Assembly (NCBI RefSeq): GCF_003427025.1
Contig: NZ_QVAI01000004.1
Coordinates: forward strand, 310,001 to 374,000
Source: Jiangella endophytica
GTDB taxonomy: Bacteria > Actinomycetota > Actinomycetes > Jiangellales > Jiangellaceae
DNA: 64,000 bases
Reading direction: 5' to 3'
Position numbers and translations under genes: made by a program. Position 1 is the stretch's first letter, and each line of letters opens with the position of its first letter. Shown one piece after another: positions 48,185 to 56,550 of the stretch. Below the pieces are notes generated by a model that saw only the letters and a program-made list of their open reading frames with translations, made no database searches and was not told the origin of the DNA.

Positions 48185-49284
48185 AGATCACCTCGGTGAC
48201 GGCCGTCCCGATCCGCGCGCAGCGCCGCACCCCGATGGTGGCGACCCAGGGTTCGATCGACGTGTCGGAGTTCGGCGTCGTGCGGGTCGACACCGACGAG
48301 GGGCTGACCGGCTGGGGCGAGATCGCGATGTCGTGGGGCCGGGTCGGCCGCGGCCTGTGCCAGGACGTCGAGCTGATCCTCGGCCCCGCGGTCGCCGGAC
48401 TCGACCCGCGCGACCTGCCGCGCTGCGCCGCCGCGATGGAACGGCGGCTGCCGCTGCCGATGGACGGCGGGCACGCGGCCCGGGCCGCTGTCGAGATGGC
48501 GCTGCTGGACGTGGCCGGCAAGGCGCACGGCCTGCCCGCCTACCAGCTGCTCGGCGGCCGCGCCCGCGACGCCGTCCCCGTGGCCTGGCCGATCCCGTGG
48601 GGCTCGGCCGAGGCGACCGTCGCCGCCGCGGAGGAGGCGGTCGCGGCCGGCTTCCCCACCGTGAAGCTGAAGATCGGCCGGCCCGGCCGGATCGACGACG
48701 CGGTGGTCGCGGCCGTGCGCGCCGCCGTCGGTGACGACATCGCGATCAAGGTCGACGCGAACATGGCCTACCGCAGCGCCACGCAGGCCCTGGCCGCGCT
48801 GCGTCCGCTGGAACGGCACGGGCTGCAGCTGATCGAACAGCCGCTGCCGCCGCGTGACCTCGACGAGCTGGCCCGCCTGCGGGACCGGCTGGAGACGCCG
48901 CTGCTGCTGGACGAGTCCTGCTGGGAGCTGCGCGACGTCGGCGAGATCGTCCGCCGCGGCGCCGCCGACGTGCTCAACGTCTACGTGACCGAGATGGGCG
49001 GGCCGCTGCAGGCGGTGAAGGCGTTCGCCGCCGCCGAGGCCGCCGGGCTGACCGGCCTGCTGGGCAGCCAGTGCGAGCTGGGCCTCGCGACCGCCGCGTG
49101 CGCTCATGCCGGCGTCGTCGTGGCCAACCTGGCCTACGAGTCCGACGTGGTCGGGCCGCTGCGCTACGTCCGCGACATCGTGGCCGAGCCGCCGGTCATC
49201 GCCGGCGGCGTGCTGATCCCGCCGGACCGCCCGGGCCTCGGGGTCGAGATCGACCCCGAGGCCGTCGAGGCGATGCGCTGTTGA
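48181..49284 (+). CDS. Enolase-superfamily enzyme (mandelate racemase/MLE type)
   Basis: 367 residues. The barrel has KxK in FPTVKLKIGRPG, metal ligands in IKVDANMAY (Asp), LIEQPLPPR (Glu) and LLLDESCWE (Asp), as in the muconate-lactonizing/racemase group. The place of the second catalytic Lys reads NVYVTEMGG, so that Lys is replaced and the reaction may differ from the standard members. The N-terminal capping domain is in place. It is translationally coupled to the heparinase-like gene. The likely role is dehydration, epimerisation or cycloisomerisation of an acid from that lyase step. Confidence 0.88.
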   Translation: MKITSVTAVPIRAQRRTPMVATQGSIDVSEFGVVRVDTDEGLTGWGEIAMSWGRVGRGLCQDVELILGPAVAGLDPRDLPRCAAAMERRLPLPMDGGHAARAAVEMALLDVAGKAHGLPAYQLLGGRARDAVPVAWPIPWGSAEATVAAAEEAVAAGFPTVKLKIGRPGRIDDAVVAAVRAAVGDDIAIKVDANMAYRSATQALAALRPLERHGLQLIEQPLPPRDLDELARLRDRLETPLLLDESCWELRDVGEIVRRGAADVLNVYVTEMGGPLQAVKAFAAAEAAGLTGLLGSQCELGLATAACAHAGVVVANLAYESDVVGPLRYVRDIVAEPPVIAGGVLIPPDRPGLGVEIDPEAVEAMRC

Positions 49285-49289
49285 CCCGG

Positions 49290-50603
49290 TCAGTCCCGGT
49301 AGCGGACGAACAGCAGCGGGTGGAACGCCGCGTCGCCGGTGGTCTGCCCGGCCATCAGCATCCCGGTGGCCGGCCGCCGACCGCCGAAGCCGGGCGGGAC
49401 CCGGCTGCCCTGACGGTCGCTGAGCAGGTTCGGCCACAGCGCGGCGGCGACCCCGGGGATCGTGTGGTGCGTGATCGACCAGGCCACGCCGTCGGTGCTG
49501 GTGGCGACGACGAGCGCGGCGCCCTCGCTGGAGAACACGCTGATCTCGCCGTCCGGCGCGACCAGGATCTGCGAGTGGTTGTCCATGGCGCCGACGGGTA
49601 CCGCGTCGCCGTCCAGCCCGCGCTGGTAGTAGAGCGTCCCGACGCCGCCGTCACGCCGGTAGAAGACGGTGTGGATCTCACCGGTCGCGTCCACCGTCAG
49701 GTCGGAGGCGTCGACCCAGTTGCCGTCACCGTCCGGCGCCGGGTTCGACGTCAGCACTTCCTGGTGCGCGAACGTGCGGCCGCCGTCGTCGGACGAGAAC
49801 AGCAGCGCCGCGTCCAGGTAGGCGGAGTTCGCGCCGCCGAGGACGTACTGGCTGAAGCTGAGCGACACCTCGCCGGGAGCCGTGCCCGGCTGCACCCGCG
49901 GGTAGAGCCAGGCGCGCCCGGCCGGCGGGCTGCCGACGTCGCTGGTGTGCACGTCCTGCCCGGTGACCGTGTCGAAGACGTTGACCCGCAGGTCCCAGCC
50001 GTCGACGGCGTACGCCGAGTACAGGTAGCGGCCGGACGCGTCGATCGCCAGGCCCTGGTAGTAGCGCTCGCTGCCGGACGCGCGGACCGTGTGGTCGGTG
50101 AAGTCGGCGAAGTCCACGGAGCCGTCCGGCCGGCGCTCGGTGAACTCCAGCCGCACCGGGTAGACGGCGCCGAGGTCGGCCCCCGGCGCCGGCTCGACGC
50201 CCGGGTAGCACTCGGCGCCGGTGTAGCAGGCCACCTGCAGGTGCAGGTCGCCCTCGCCGTCCACGAGCAGGCCGACCGGCTGGTACACGTGCCCGGGCAG
50301 CCGGACGACGGGCGTCCAGACGGTCCCGTTACGCGAGCGCCACACCTGCGCCGACCACGGGTACTGGGCGCCGTCGCCGTCCAGCGTCGCGGCGTAGTAC
50401 CAGCTGCCGTCGTAGACGACCTTCGGGATCTGCGCGCCCCACGTGGGCACGACGTTGGTGACCGCGAGGTCGTCGGAGATCACCGAGGCGCGGACGACGG
50501 CGGGCGGATCCGGGTCGGCGGCCGCGGACCCGCCGGCGCCGGAGAGGACCGCGGCGACGGTGGCCGCGGCGAGCAGGATGGTGCGGGAACGACGAACAGG
50601 CAT
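49290..50603 (-). CDS. Secreted BNR/sialidase-like beta-propeller protein
   Basis: 437-residue precursor with a Sec signal peptide (about 1-29, ending AAA). Repeated Asp-box-like phrases (VWRSRNGTVW, LLFSSDDGGRTFAHQE and VATSTDGVAWS) mark a BNR/sialidase-type propeller. The catalytic residues of true sialidases (an Arg triad) are not obvious. It could bind or cleave glycans at the cell surface. It converges with the enolase-type gene five bases away and is transcribed alone; the palindromic repeat copy 2 lies upstream. Confidence 0.8.
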   Translation of the reverse strand: MPVRRSRTILLAAATVAAVLSGAGGSAAADPDPPAVVRASVISDDLAVTNVVPTWGAQIPKVVYDGSWYYAATLDGDGAQYPWSAQVWRSRNGTVWTPVVRLPGHVYQPVGLLVDGEGDLHLQVACYTGAECYPGVEPAPGADLGAVYPVRLEFTERRPDGSVDFADFTDHTVRASGSERYYQGLAIDASGRYLYSAYAVDGWDLRVNVFDTVTGQDVHTSDVGSPPAGRAWLYPRVQPGTAPGEVSLSFSQYVLGGANSAYLDAALLFSSDDGGRTFAHQEVLTSNPAPDGDGNWVDASDLTVDATGEIHTVFYRRDGGVGTLYYQRGLDGDAVPVGAMDNHSQILVAPDGEISVFSSEGAALVVATSTDGVAWSITHHTIPGVAAALWPNLLSDRQGSRVPPGFGGRRPATGMLMAGQTTGDAAFHPLLFVRYRD

Positions 50604-50708
50604 GCGGGCTCCCTGGGTCGATGGATGCCCCAGACGCTAGGGACCGAACCGCCGGCGGACAGGACGCCTGCTTGCCCTCCGGTCCCCCGAACTTGCGCAG
50701 TCCGCCCG

Positions 50709-50790
50709 CCCCCGTTGATCTTGGAGTTATTCGTCCATCTATCGGACATTCCGGTCCACGTTGGCCGAAGAACTCCAAGATCAACGGGGG
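50709..50790. repeat. Dispersed palindromic repeat, copy 2 (terminator-like)
   Basis: 28-base arms (50709-50736 and 50763-50790) with two mismatches, the left beginning CCCCCGTTGATCTTGGAG, around a 26-base centre. It is homologous to 34095-34165 in reverse orientation, sharing arms and CCGATAGATGG. It lies 20 bases after the aminotransferase stop and before the propeller gene, so it probably ends the aminotransferase transcript. Confidence 0.8.
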
Positions 50791-50810
50791 TAAGCCGCGG
50801 CGGAGGATGG

Positions 50811-52139
50811 TTACCAGTCGCGGAAGATGTCCGCGACGACCTCGAGGGTGCGGTCGACGTCGTCGTCGGTGTGCGCGGCGGACAGGAACCACAGGCCGCG
50901 CGGCACGATGTTGACGCCGCGACGCAGCAACGCGGCGTGCAGCCGGGCCATGCCGGCCCGGTCGGTCGCGGCGAAGTCGCGGTAGTCGCGCACCGCGTCG
51001 GCGCTGGTCAGGTACGTCTGGAAGACCGGGCCGGGTCCGTCGACCAGCATCGGCACGCCGGCCGTGGCGGCGGCGTCGCGAAGGCCGGACATCAGCCGCT
51101 CCCCGAGCGACCGCAGCCGCGGGTACAGCTCGTCGCCGTCGCGCTGCAGCCGGCCGAGCGTCGCGACGGTCGCGGCCATGCCGATCGGGTTGCTGTTGAA
51201 CGTGCCGGCGTGGCCGACGGTGCCGGCGGTGATCTGGTCCATCACCTCGGCGCGGCCGGCGATGGCGGCGACCGGCAGCCCGCCGGCGATGGCCTTGCCG
51301 TACACCGCGAGGTCCGGGACCACGCCGAACCACTCCTGCGCACCACCGCGGGCCAGCCGGAACCCGGTGATGACCTCGTCGAACACCAGCAGCGCCCCGG
51401 CCTCGGCGGTCTGATCGCGCACCGCTTCGAGGAAGCCCGGCACCGGCGCGATGCAGCCGGTGTTGCACAGCAGCGGCTCCATGACGACGGCCGCGATCTC
51501 GTCGCGGTGTGCCGACAACAGCGCGGTGAACGCGTCGAGGTCGTTCCACGGCGCGAGGACGAGGTCGCCGGCGGCGCTGGCCTGCTGTCCACCGCTGCCC
51601 GGCACCGGGACCGGGGTCCGCGCCGGACCGGCCGCGTCGACCGGCGGGTGCAGGCTCCACAGCGCGGCGTCGAGCCAGCCGTGGTAGTGGCCCTCGAACT
51701 TGAGGATCTTCTGCCGGCCGGTGAGCCCGCGCGCCAGCCGCCACGCGCCGACGACCGCCTCGGAGCCGACGGTGTTGAACCGCACCAGGTCCGCGCCCGG
51801 CACCATCGCCTGGACCAGCTCGGCCGCCTCGATCTCCAGCGGGTGCTGGCCGGCGTAGGCCTGGCCGCGAGCGACCTGGCGGGTGACCGCCTCGACCACC
51901 TCGGGCGCGCTGTGCCCGAGGATCATCGGGCCCTGGCCGAGCACGTAGTCGACGTAGTCGTTGCCGTCGACGTCGGTCAGGTGCGCACCGGCGGCGTGGT
52001 CGACGTAGACCGGCTCGGGCAGGCCGCGCCGGGCGTCGCTGGACACACCGGCGGGCAGCACGCGGCTCGCTCGGGCGGCCAGCTCGGCGCCGCGCCGCAG
52101 CGGCGTGCGGGGGCCTGCGGCGACGGTCGGGTTCGTCAT
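50811..52139 (-). CDS. Class III aminotransferase, glutamate-1-semialdehyde aminomutase-like
   Basis: 442-residue PLP enzyme. The fold-type I class III features are HLTDVDGNDYVDYVLGQGP, FEGHYHGWLDAALWS, FDEVITGFRLARGGAQ (PLP-contacting Asp) and the Schiff-base Lys in DLAVYGKAIAGGLP. It resembles HemL, but no haem gene adjoins and the context is sugar breakdown, so transamination of a keto acid or semialdehyde is more likely. It is transcribed alone from a promoter with TTGACA and ends near a palindromic terminator. Confidence 0.9.
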   Translation of the reverse strand: MTNPTVAAGPRTPLRRGAELAARASRVLPAGVSSDARRGLPEPVYVDHAAGAHLTDVDGNDYVDYVLGQGPMILGHSAPEVVEAVTRQVARGQAYAGQHPLEIEAAELVQAMVPGADLVRFNTVGSEAVVGAWRLARGLTGRQKILKFEGHYHGWLDAALWSLHPPVDAAGPARTPVPVPGSGGQQASAAGDLVLAPWNDLDAFTALLSAHRDEIAAVVMEPLLCNTGCIAPVPGFLEAVRDQTAEAGALLVFDEVITGFRLARGGAQEWFGVVPDLAVYGKAIAGGLPVAAIAGRAEVMDQITAGTVGHAGTFNSNPIGMAATVATLGRLQRDGDELYPRLRSLGERLMSGLRDAAATAGVPMLVDGPGPVFQTYLTSADAVRDYRDFAATDRAGMARLHAALLRRGVNIVPRGLWFLSAAHTDDDVDRTLEVVADIFRDW

Positions 52140-52166
52140 CGATCCTCCTCGATCTGCTGTGGTCCG

Positions 52167-52197
52167 ACCGTAGAGTCCCTCGTCACGGGCGTGTCAA
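52167..52197 (-). promoter_or_regulatory. Sigma-70-type promoter of the aminotransferase gene
   Basis: On the minus strand TTGACA (52192-52197) and TACGGT (52167-52172) are separated by 19 bases, slightly long. AGGAGG precedes the ATG at 52139. No CCTAGG palindrome is present here. Confidence 0.45.
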
Positions 52198-52258
52198 CCG
52201 CGTCGCGCCGCGCCGGCGGAACAGGACAACTACGGGCCCGGGACGACACGAACCGCGC

Positions 52259-52288
52259 TTGTTGGCGCCGTCGGGCGGCCTCTAGCGT
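52259..52288 (+). promoter_or_regulatory. Promoter of the sugar ABC operon
   Basis: TTGTTG (52259-52264), 18 bases, TAGCGT (52283-52288), followed by GGGGAGGA before the GTG at 52329. It lacks the CCTAGG motif, so this operon may answer to another regulator. Confidence 0.45.
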
Positions 52289-52328
52289 GACGGCTCCGCC
52301 GCACTACCAACGGGGAGGACGACGCATC

Positions 52329-53357
52329 GTGGACCAGCTCGGCATGGGCATCGTCGGCACGGGCATCATGGCCCGTCAGCACGCTGCCGTGCTCGCCGCC
52401 TATCACCGCAGCCGCGTGGCCGGGTGGAGCAGCCGCGACCCCGCGGCGGCCACCGGCCTGGACGAGTTCGGCCCGGCGCCCGTGTACGGCGACCTGGCCG
52501 AGCTGCTCGCCGACGACGCCGTCGGCGCCGTCCTCGTCGCGACGCCGGACCACGCGCACGCCGCGGCGGCGCTGGCCGCCGTCGAGGCCGGCAGATCGGT
52601 GCTGATCGAGAAGCCGCTGGCCACGACGGTCGACGACGCCCGCCGCATCCGGGACGCGGCGCGATCCGCCGGGGTCACCGCGATGACGCTCTACAACCAC
52701 CGCTGGGTGCCGGCCTACTGGCAGGCGCACGAGCGGTCCGCCGGCCGCGCCCTGGGCCGGCCGGTGCTCGCCTATGCCCGCAAGAACGACACCCTCTACG
52801 TGCCGACGCAGATGCTGGACTGGGCGGACCGGACGACGCCGTCGTTCTTCCTGTCCGGGCACGACCTCGACCTGATCCTCTGGTACTTCGAGGACCACGT
52901 GGTCGAGGTCTACGCGACCGCGGTGCACGGCGTGCTCCGCGACCGCGGCATCGACACCCCCGACGCCGTCCAGGCCCAGCTGCGGCTGTCCGGCGGCGCC
53001 GTCGTCACCCTCGAGGCCTGCTGGATCTACCCCGACACCTTCCCCACCATGACCGACTCGTTCCTCGAGCTCGTGTTCAGCGACGCGGTGATCCACCTGG
53101 ACCGCAAGCACGAGCAGATCGAGCTCGCCACGCACGAGTCGTTCGCCTATCCGCGCAACCAGCTCGCGGGCCGGGTCGGCGGCAAGCCGTCCGGCTCCAT
53201 CGCGGGTGCCGTCGAACACTTCGTCGACGCCGTGCTCGACGGCCGGCCGCCGATCGTGTCGATCGACAGCTCGGTGCACGTCACCGAGGTCCTCGCCGCC
53301 ATCGACCAGTCCTGGCGCTCCGGCCGGCCGGTCGACCTGACCGTGGAGACAGACTGA
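52329..53357 (+). CDS. Gfo/Idh/MocA-family oxidoreductase
   Basis: 342 residues with the NAD(P) site GMGIVGTGIMARQHAAVLAA, the intact EKP motif (VLIEKPLATTVDDAR) and the C-terminal domain with SFFLSGHDLDLILWYF. It should oxidise or reduce a sugar or inositol-like substrate. The GTG start follows GGGGAGGA; the frame is open for more than 1000 codons upstream but without similarity. Its stop overlaps the ATG of the binding-protein gene (TGATG). It is the first gene of an eight-gene operon running to 61980. Confidence 0.9.
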   Translation: MDQLGMGIVGTGIMARQHAAVLAAYHRSRVAGWSSRDPAAATGLDEFGPAPVYGDLAELLADDAVGAVLVATPDHAHAAAALAAVEAGRSVLIEKPLATTVDDARRIRDAARSAGVTAMTLYNHRWVPAYWQAHERSAGRALGRPVLAYARKNDTLYVPTQMLDWADRTTPSFFLSGHDLDLILWYFEDHVVEVYATAVHGVLRDRGIDTPDAVQAQLRLSGGAVVTLEACWIYPDTFPTMTDSFLELVFSDAVIHLDRKHEQIELATHESFAYPRNQLAGRVGGKPSGSIAGAVEHFVDAVLDGRPPIVSIDSSVHVTEVLAAIDQSWRSGRPVDLTVETD

Positions 53358-54718
53358 TGAACAGACGTTCTCTCCTCCGCGCCACCGCCGTGGCGACCGC
53401 CGTCATGCTGAGCCTGTCGGCCTGCATCACCAGTTCGGACTCCGGCGACGAGCCCGAGACCGAGAGCACCAACGGCGGCGGCGCCAGCGGCGACGCCGCC
53501 GCGGAGATCACCGGCGACCTCGAGGTCGTCAGCTTCTACCCCGAGGGCTCCCCCGACTACGAGCGGCTCACCGGTCTGGCCGAGGAGTTCGAGTCGCGGA
53601 ACCCCGGCGTCGACGTCACGCTCACCTTCGGCGGCGGCCAGGACGTGCCGCAGATCGAGGCGCGCTGGCGCGCCGGCGACCCGCCGGACGTCAACTACGG
53701 CTTCCTGGACGCGTCCGCGCCCGACGGCGGCCCGTGGGTGACGGCCGGCCAGGTGCTGCCGCTTTCCGACGCCATGCAGGAGCCGCTGGAGGGCTACGAC
53801 GGCACGTGGGAGGACGCCATCCTGCCCGGCGTGCGCCCGCTGCTCAGCGTCGGCGACACCATCTACAGTGCGCCGGAATCGGTGACCACGCTGCAGTTCT
53901 TCTACAACGCCGCGCTGTTCGCCGAGCACGGCATCGAGCCGCCGCAGACCTTCGAGGACCTCGTCGCCGCCGCGGACACGCTGAAGGCGGCCGGCGTGGC
54001 GCCGTTCACCGTCACCGGCACCTTCCTGCCGTACCTGCAGATGTACTGGGACTACCTGGCTCTGCGGCACATCGGGCTGGACGGCCTGCAGCAGGCCATC
54101 GCCGGCGAGGTCGAGCTGGCGTCCCTGCCCGGCGCCGCGGAGGCCGCGGCCGACCTCGAGCGGCTGGTGTCCGGCGGGTACTTCCTCGACGGCTTCCGCG
54201 GCGTCGACTTCACCTCGGCGCAGATGTCGTTCTTCCAGGGCGACGCGGCGATGATCCTCATGGGGTCGTGGCTGATCGGCGAGATGGCCGCCGCCATCCC
54301 GGAGGGCTTCGAGGTGGGCACGTTCGCCTTCCCGACCGTCGACGGCGGCAGCGGCGACCAGGACGGCCTGTTCGGCGGCACCAACGGGCAGATCGTCGCG
54401 CAGGACGGCCAGAACCCCGACGCCGCCGTGGCGTGGCTGCGGTTCGTCGCGGAGCCGGAGAACCAGACCGCCTACGTCGAGAACACCGGCGGCATCTCCG
54501 CCTACACCGGCATCGCGGCGCCGGAGGGCTTCGAGGACGTCACCGCGATGCTCGAGCAGGGCGCCGCCTTCGCACCGTCGTACATGGGCATCCTCGCGCA
54601 GAGCCAGGAGGTGCAGAACGCCTACCAGCAGCCGGTCGCGCAGCTGTTCTTCGGCGAGATCGACGGCGCCACCATGCTCGCCCAGATGTCCGACGGCCTG
54701 CAGTCGGCCGCGGGCTGA
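53357..54718 (+). CDS. Extracellular sugar-binding lipoprotein (family 1)
   Basis: 453-residue binding protein for a carbohydrate ABC transporter. The lipobox is in MLSLSACITSS, preceded by NRRSLLRATA. The family-1 features are EEFESRNPGVDVTLTFGGG, ARWRAGDPPDVNYG and the late FFQGDAAMILMGSWLIGEM with GGTNGQIVA. It delivers a sugar or oligosaccharide to the two permeases that follow. The substrate is probably an oligosaccharide freed from the polymer that the later lyase-like gene handles. Confidence 0.92.
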   Translation: MNRRSLLRATAVATAVMLSLSACITSSDSGDEPETESTNGGGASGDAAAEITGDLEVVSFYPEGSPDYERLTGLAEEFESRNPGVDVTLTFGGGQDVPQIEARWRAGDPPDVNYGFLDASAPDGGPWVTAGQVLPLSDAMQEPLEGYDGTWEDAILPGVRPLLSVGDTIYSAPESVTTLQFFYNAALFAEHGIEPPQTFEDLVAAADTLKAAGVAPFTVTGTFLPYLQMYWDYLALRHIGLDGLQQAIAGEVELASLPGAAEAAADLERLVSGGYFLDGFRGVDFTSAQMSFFQGDAAMILMGSWLIGEMAAAIPEGFEVGTFAFPTVDGGSGDQDGLFGGTNGQIVAQDGQNPDAAVAWLRFVAEPENQTAYVENTGGISAYTGIAAPEGFEDVTAMLEQGAAFAPSYMGILAQSQEVQNAYQQPVAQLFFGEIDGATMLAQMSDGLQSAAG

Positions 54719-54744
54719 CCGCCGCCCCGCGGAGAGGAGTGACG

Positions 54745-55644
54745 GTGCCACGCAGCCGGCCCAACCTGCTCGAACGACAACGCCGCCGCCTCGTGGTGCC
54801 GTTCCTCCTGCCCGCCCTGGTGCTGTACGCGCTGTTCATGCTCTACCCGGCGTTCACGACGTTCTACGTCGCGCTGACCAAGTGGGACGGCGTGAACGCA
54901 CCGGAGTGGGCCGGCGCGGCGAACTTCACCCGGCTCACCGAGGACTCCCTGTTCGCCAGCACGATCACCAACACGATCGTGTTCACCGTGCTCGGCGCGC
55001 TGGTGCTGTTCCCCGGCGCGATGTTCTTCGGCTACGTGACGCAGCGGATGCGGCTGGGCCGGGTGTACCGGTTCCTCATCCTGGCGCCGGTCGCGCTGTC
55101 GGTGACGACGGCGGCGTTGCTGTGGAAGTTCCTGGTCGACCCGAACTTCGGCGCGGTGCAGAGCGTGCTGCGCGCGATCGGGCTGGACTCGCTCGCCTCG
55201 GTCGAGCTGCTCGGCCGGCCGTCGACGGCGATGCTCATGGTGGTGCTGGCGACGGTCTGGCACGGCATCGGGCTGTGGATGATGTTCTTCGCGGCCGCCG
55301 CGGAGCGGGTCCCGGCCGAGCTCAAGGAGGCCGCGACGCTGGACGGCGCCACGTCCTTCCAGGTGTTCCGGCACGTCGTCTGGCCGCTGATGTGGGAGGT
55401 CACCCGGACGCTGCTCATCCTCTGGATGATCCAGGGGCTGCAGACGTTCGCGTTCATCATCGCGATGACGAACGGCGGCCCGCTGCGCGCCACCGAGGTG
55501 ATCGGGACGTACCTCTACAAGGTCGCGTTCGCGTCGTCCGAGTTCGGCTACGCCGCCGCCATCGCCGTCGTGCTGTTCGCGGCGATCCTCGTCCTCACGC
55601 TGATCTCCCAGCGGCTCACCCGGCGCGAAAGCGAGCAGTACTGA
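54745..55644 (+). CDS. Sugar ABC transporter permease, MalF/UgpA type
   Basis: 299-residue membrane protein with six helices (opening VVPFLLPALVLYALFMLYPAF). The cytoplasmic EAA loop is in ELKEAATLDGATSFQVFRHV. GTG 54745 is chosen because AGGAG lies five bases upstream; a second GTG six bases earlier is possible. Its stop overlaps the next ATG (TGATG). No ATPase gene is in this operon, so a shared MsiK-type ATPase encoded elsewhere is likely, as is normal in actinobacteria. Confidence 0.93.
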   Translation: MPRSRPNLLERQRRRLVVPFLLPALVLYALFMLYPAFTTFYVALTKWDGVNAPEWAGAANFTRLTEDSLFASTITNTIVFTVLGALVLFPGAMFFGYVTQRMRLGRVYRFLILAPVALSVTTAALLWKFLVDPNFGAVQSVLRAIGLDSLASVELLGRPSTAMLMVVLATVWHGIGLWMMFFAAAAERVPAELKEAATLDGATSFQVFRHVVWPLMWEVTRTLLILWMIQGLQTFAFIIAMTNGGPLRATEVIGTYLYKVAFASSEFGYAAAIAVVLFAAILVLTLISQRLTRRESEQY

Positions 55645-56549
55645 TGACGACCCCGACCGCCGCCCCGCCCGCTCTCGCGGCCCCGCCGGTCGCTCCGGCG
55701 CCGCCGCGACGCCGGCCGCCGGTCCGGCCCGGCCGGGTCCTCACCAACCTCGCGCTCGCCTCGTACTGCCTGACCTCGGTCAGCGCGTTCGTCTGGTGCG
55801 TCATGGTGTCGCTGAAGACGAACCCGGAGTTCTTCTCCAGCAGCCCGTGGTCGCTGCCGCAGGACCCGCAGTTCGGCAACTACGCGGAGGCGTGGAACGG
55901 CGCGCAGATCAGCCGGTTCTTCCTCAACAGCCTCTACGTGACGGTCACCAGCGTCGGCGTCAGCCTGCTGTTCGCGGTGATGGCGGCGTATGTGCTGGCC
56001 AGGGTGGACTTCCCGGGCCGGTCGGTGGTGCGGCTGGTGTTCCTCAGCGGGCTGATGATGCCGGCGTTCCTGGTGATCGTGCCGCTGTACTTCCTGCTGC
56101 GCAATCTCGGCCTGCTCGGCTCGCTGCACGGGCTGGTGCTGGTGTACATCGCCACCCAGATCCCGTTCAGCATCTACCTGCTGAGCAGCTTCTTCCAGTC
56201 ACTGCCGAAGGAGCTGGAGGAGGCCGCCTGCATGGACGGCGCGTCCCCGACCCGCACGTTCTTCTCCGTCGTGCTGCCGCAGGTGTCGCCGGCGATCGCC
56301 AGCGTGGCGCTGCTCAACACGCTGACGATCTGGAACGAGTTCTTCTTCGCGCTGGTGTTCCTCACCGACCCCGAGCAGCAGACGATCCCCGTGGGTCTGC
56401 TCGGCCTGTCGGTGAACGCGCAGTACAGCGCGAACTGGGTGCAGCTGTTCGCGGGCCTGGTGATCACCATGATCCCGATGCTCGTGCTCTTCGCCTTCGC
56501 GCAGGAACGCATCGCGCGGGGCGTCAGTGTCGGCGCGTTGAAGGGCTGA
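55644..56549 (+). CDS. Sugar ABC transporter permease, MalG/UgpE type
   Basis: 301-residue membrane protein with an Ala/Pro-rich N-terminal tail (about 1-28), six helices and the EAA loop in ELEEAACMDGASPTRTFFSV. The family ending (QLFAGLVITMIPMLVLFAFA then QERIARGVSVGALKG) is complete. It pairs with the permease before it. One base separates its stop from the following lyase-like gene. Confidence 0.93.
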   Translation: MTTPTAAPPALAAPPVAPAPPRRRPPVRPGRVLTNLALASYCLTSVSAFVWCVMVSLKTNPEFFSSSPWSLPQDPQFGNYAEAWNGAQISRFFLNSLYVTVTSVGVSLLFAVMAAYVLARVDFPGRSVVRLVFLSGLMMPAFLVIVPLYFLLRNLGLLGSLHGLVLVYIATQIPFSIYLLSSFFQSLPKELEEAACMDGASPTRTFFSVVLPQVSPAIASVALLNTLTIWNEFFFALVFLTDPEQQTIPVGLLGLSVNAQYSANWVQLFAGLVITMIPMLVLFAFAQERIARGVSVGALKG

Positions 56550-56550
56550 G

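Noticed and set aside
50811..52139. Assignment of the aminotransferase as HemL for haem synthesis.
   Set aside because: No haem gene is nearby and the surroundings are catabolic, so only the family is named.
49071..53357. A 1428-codon plus-strand open frame.
   Set aside because: Only the last 342 codons (from GTG 52329) match a protein family. The rest is antisense to the aminotransferase and propeller genes and is open only because stop codons are scarce at this GC content.
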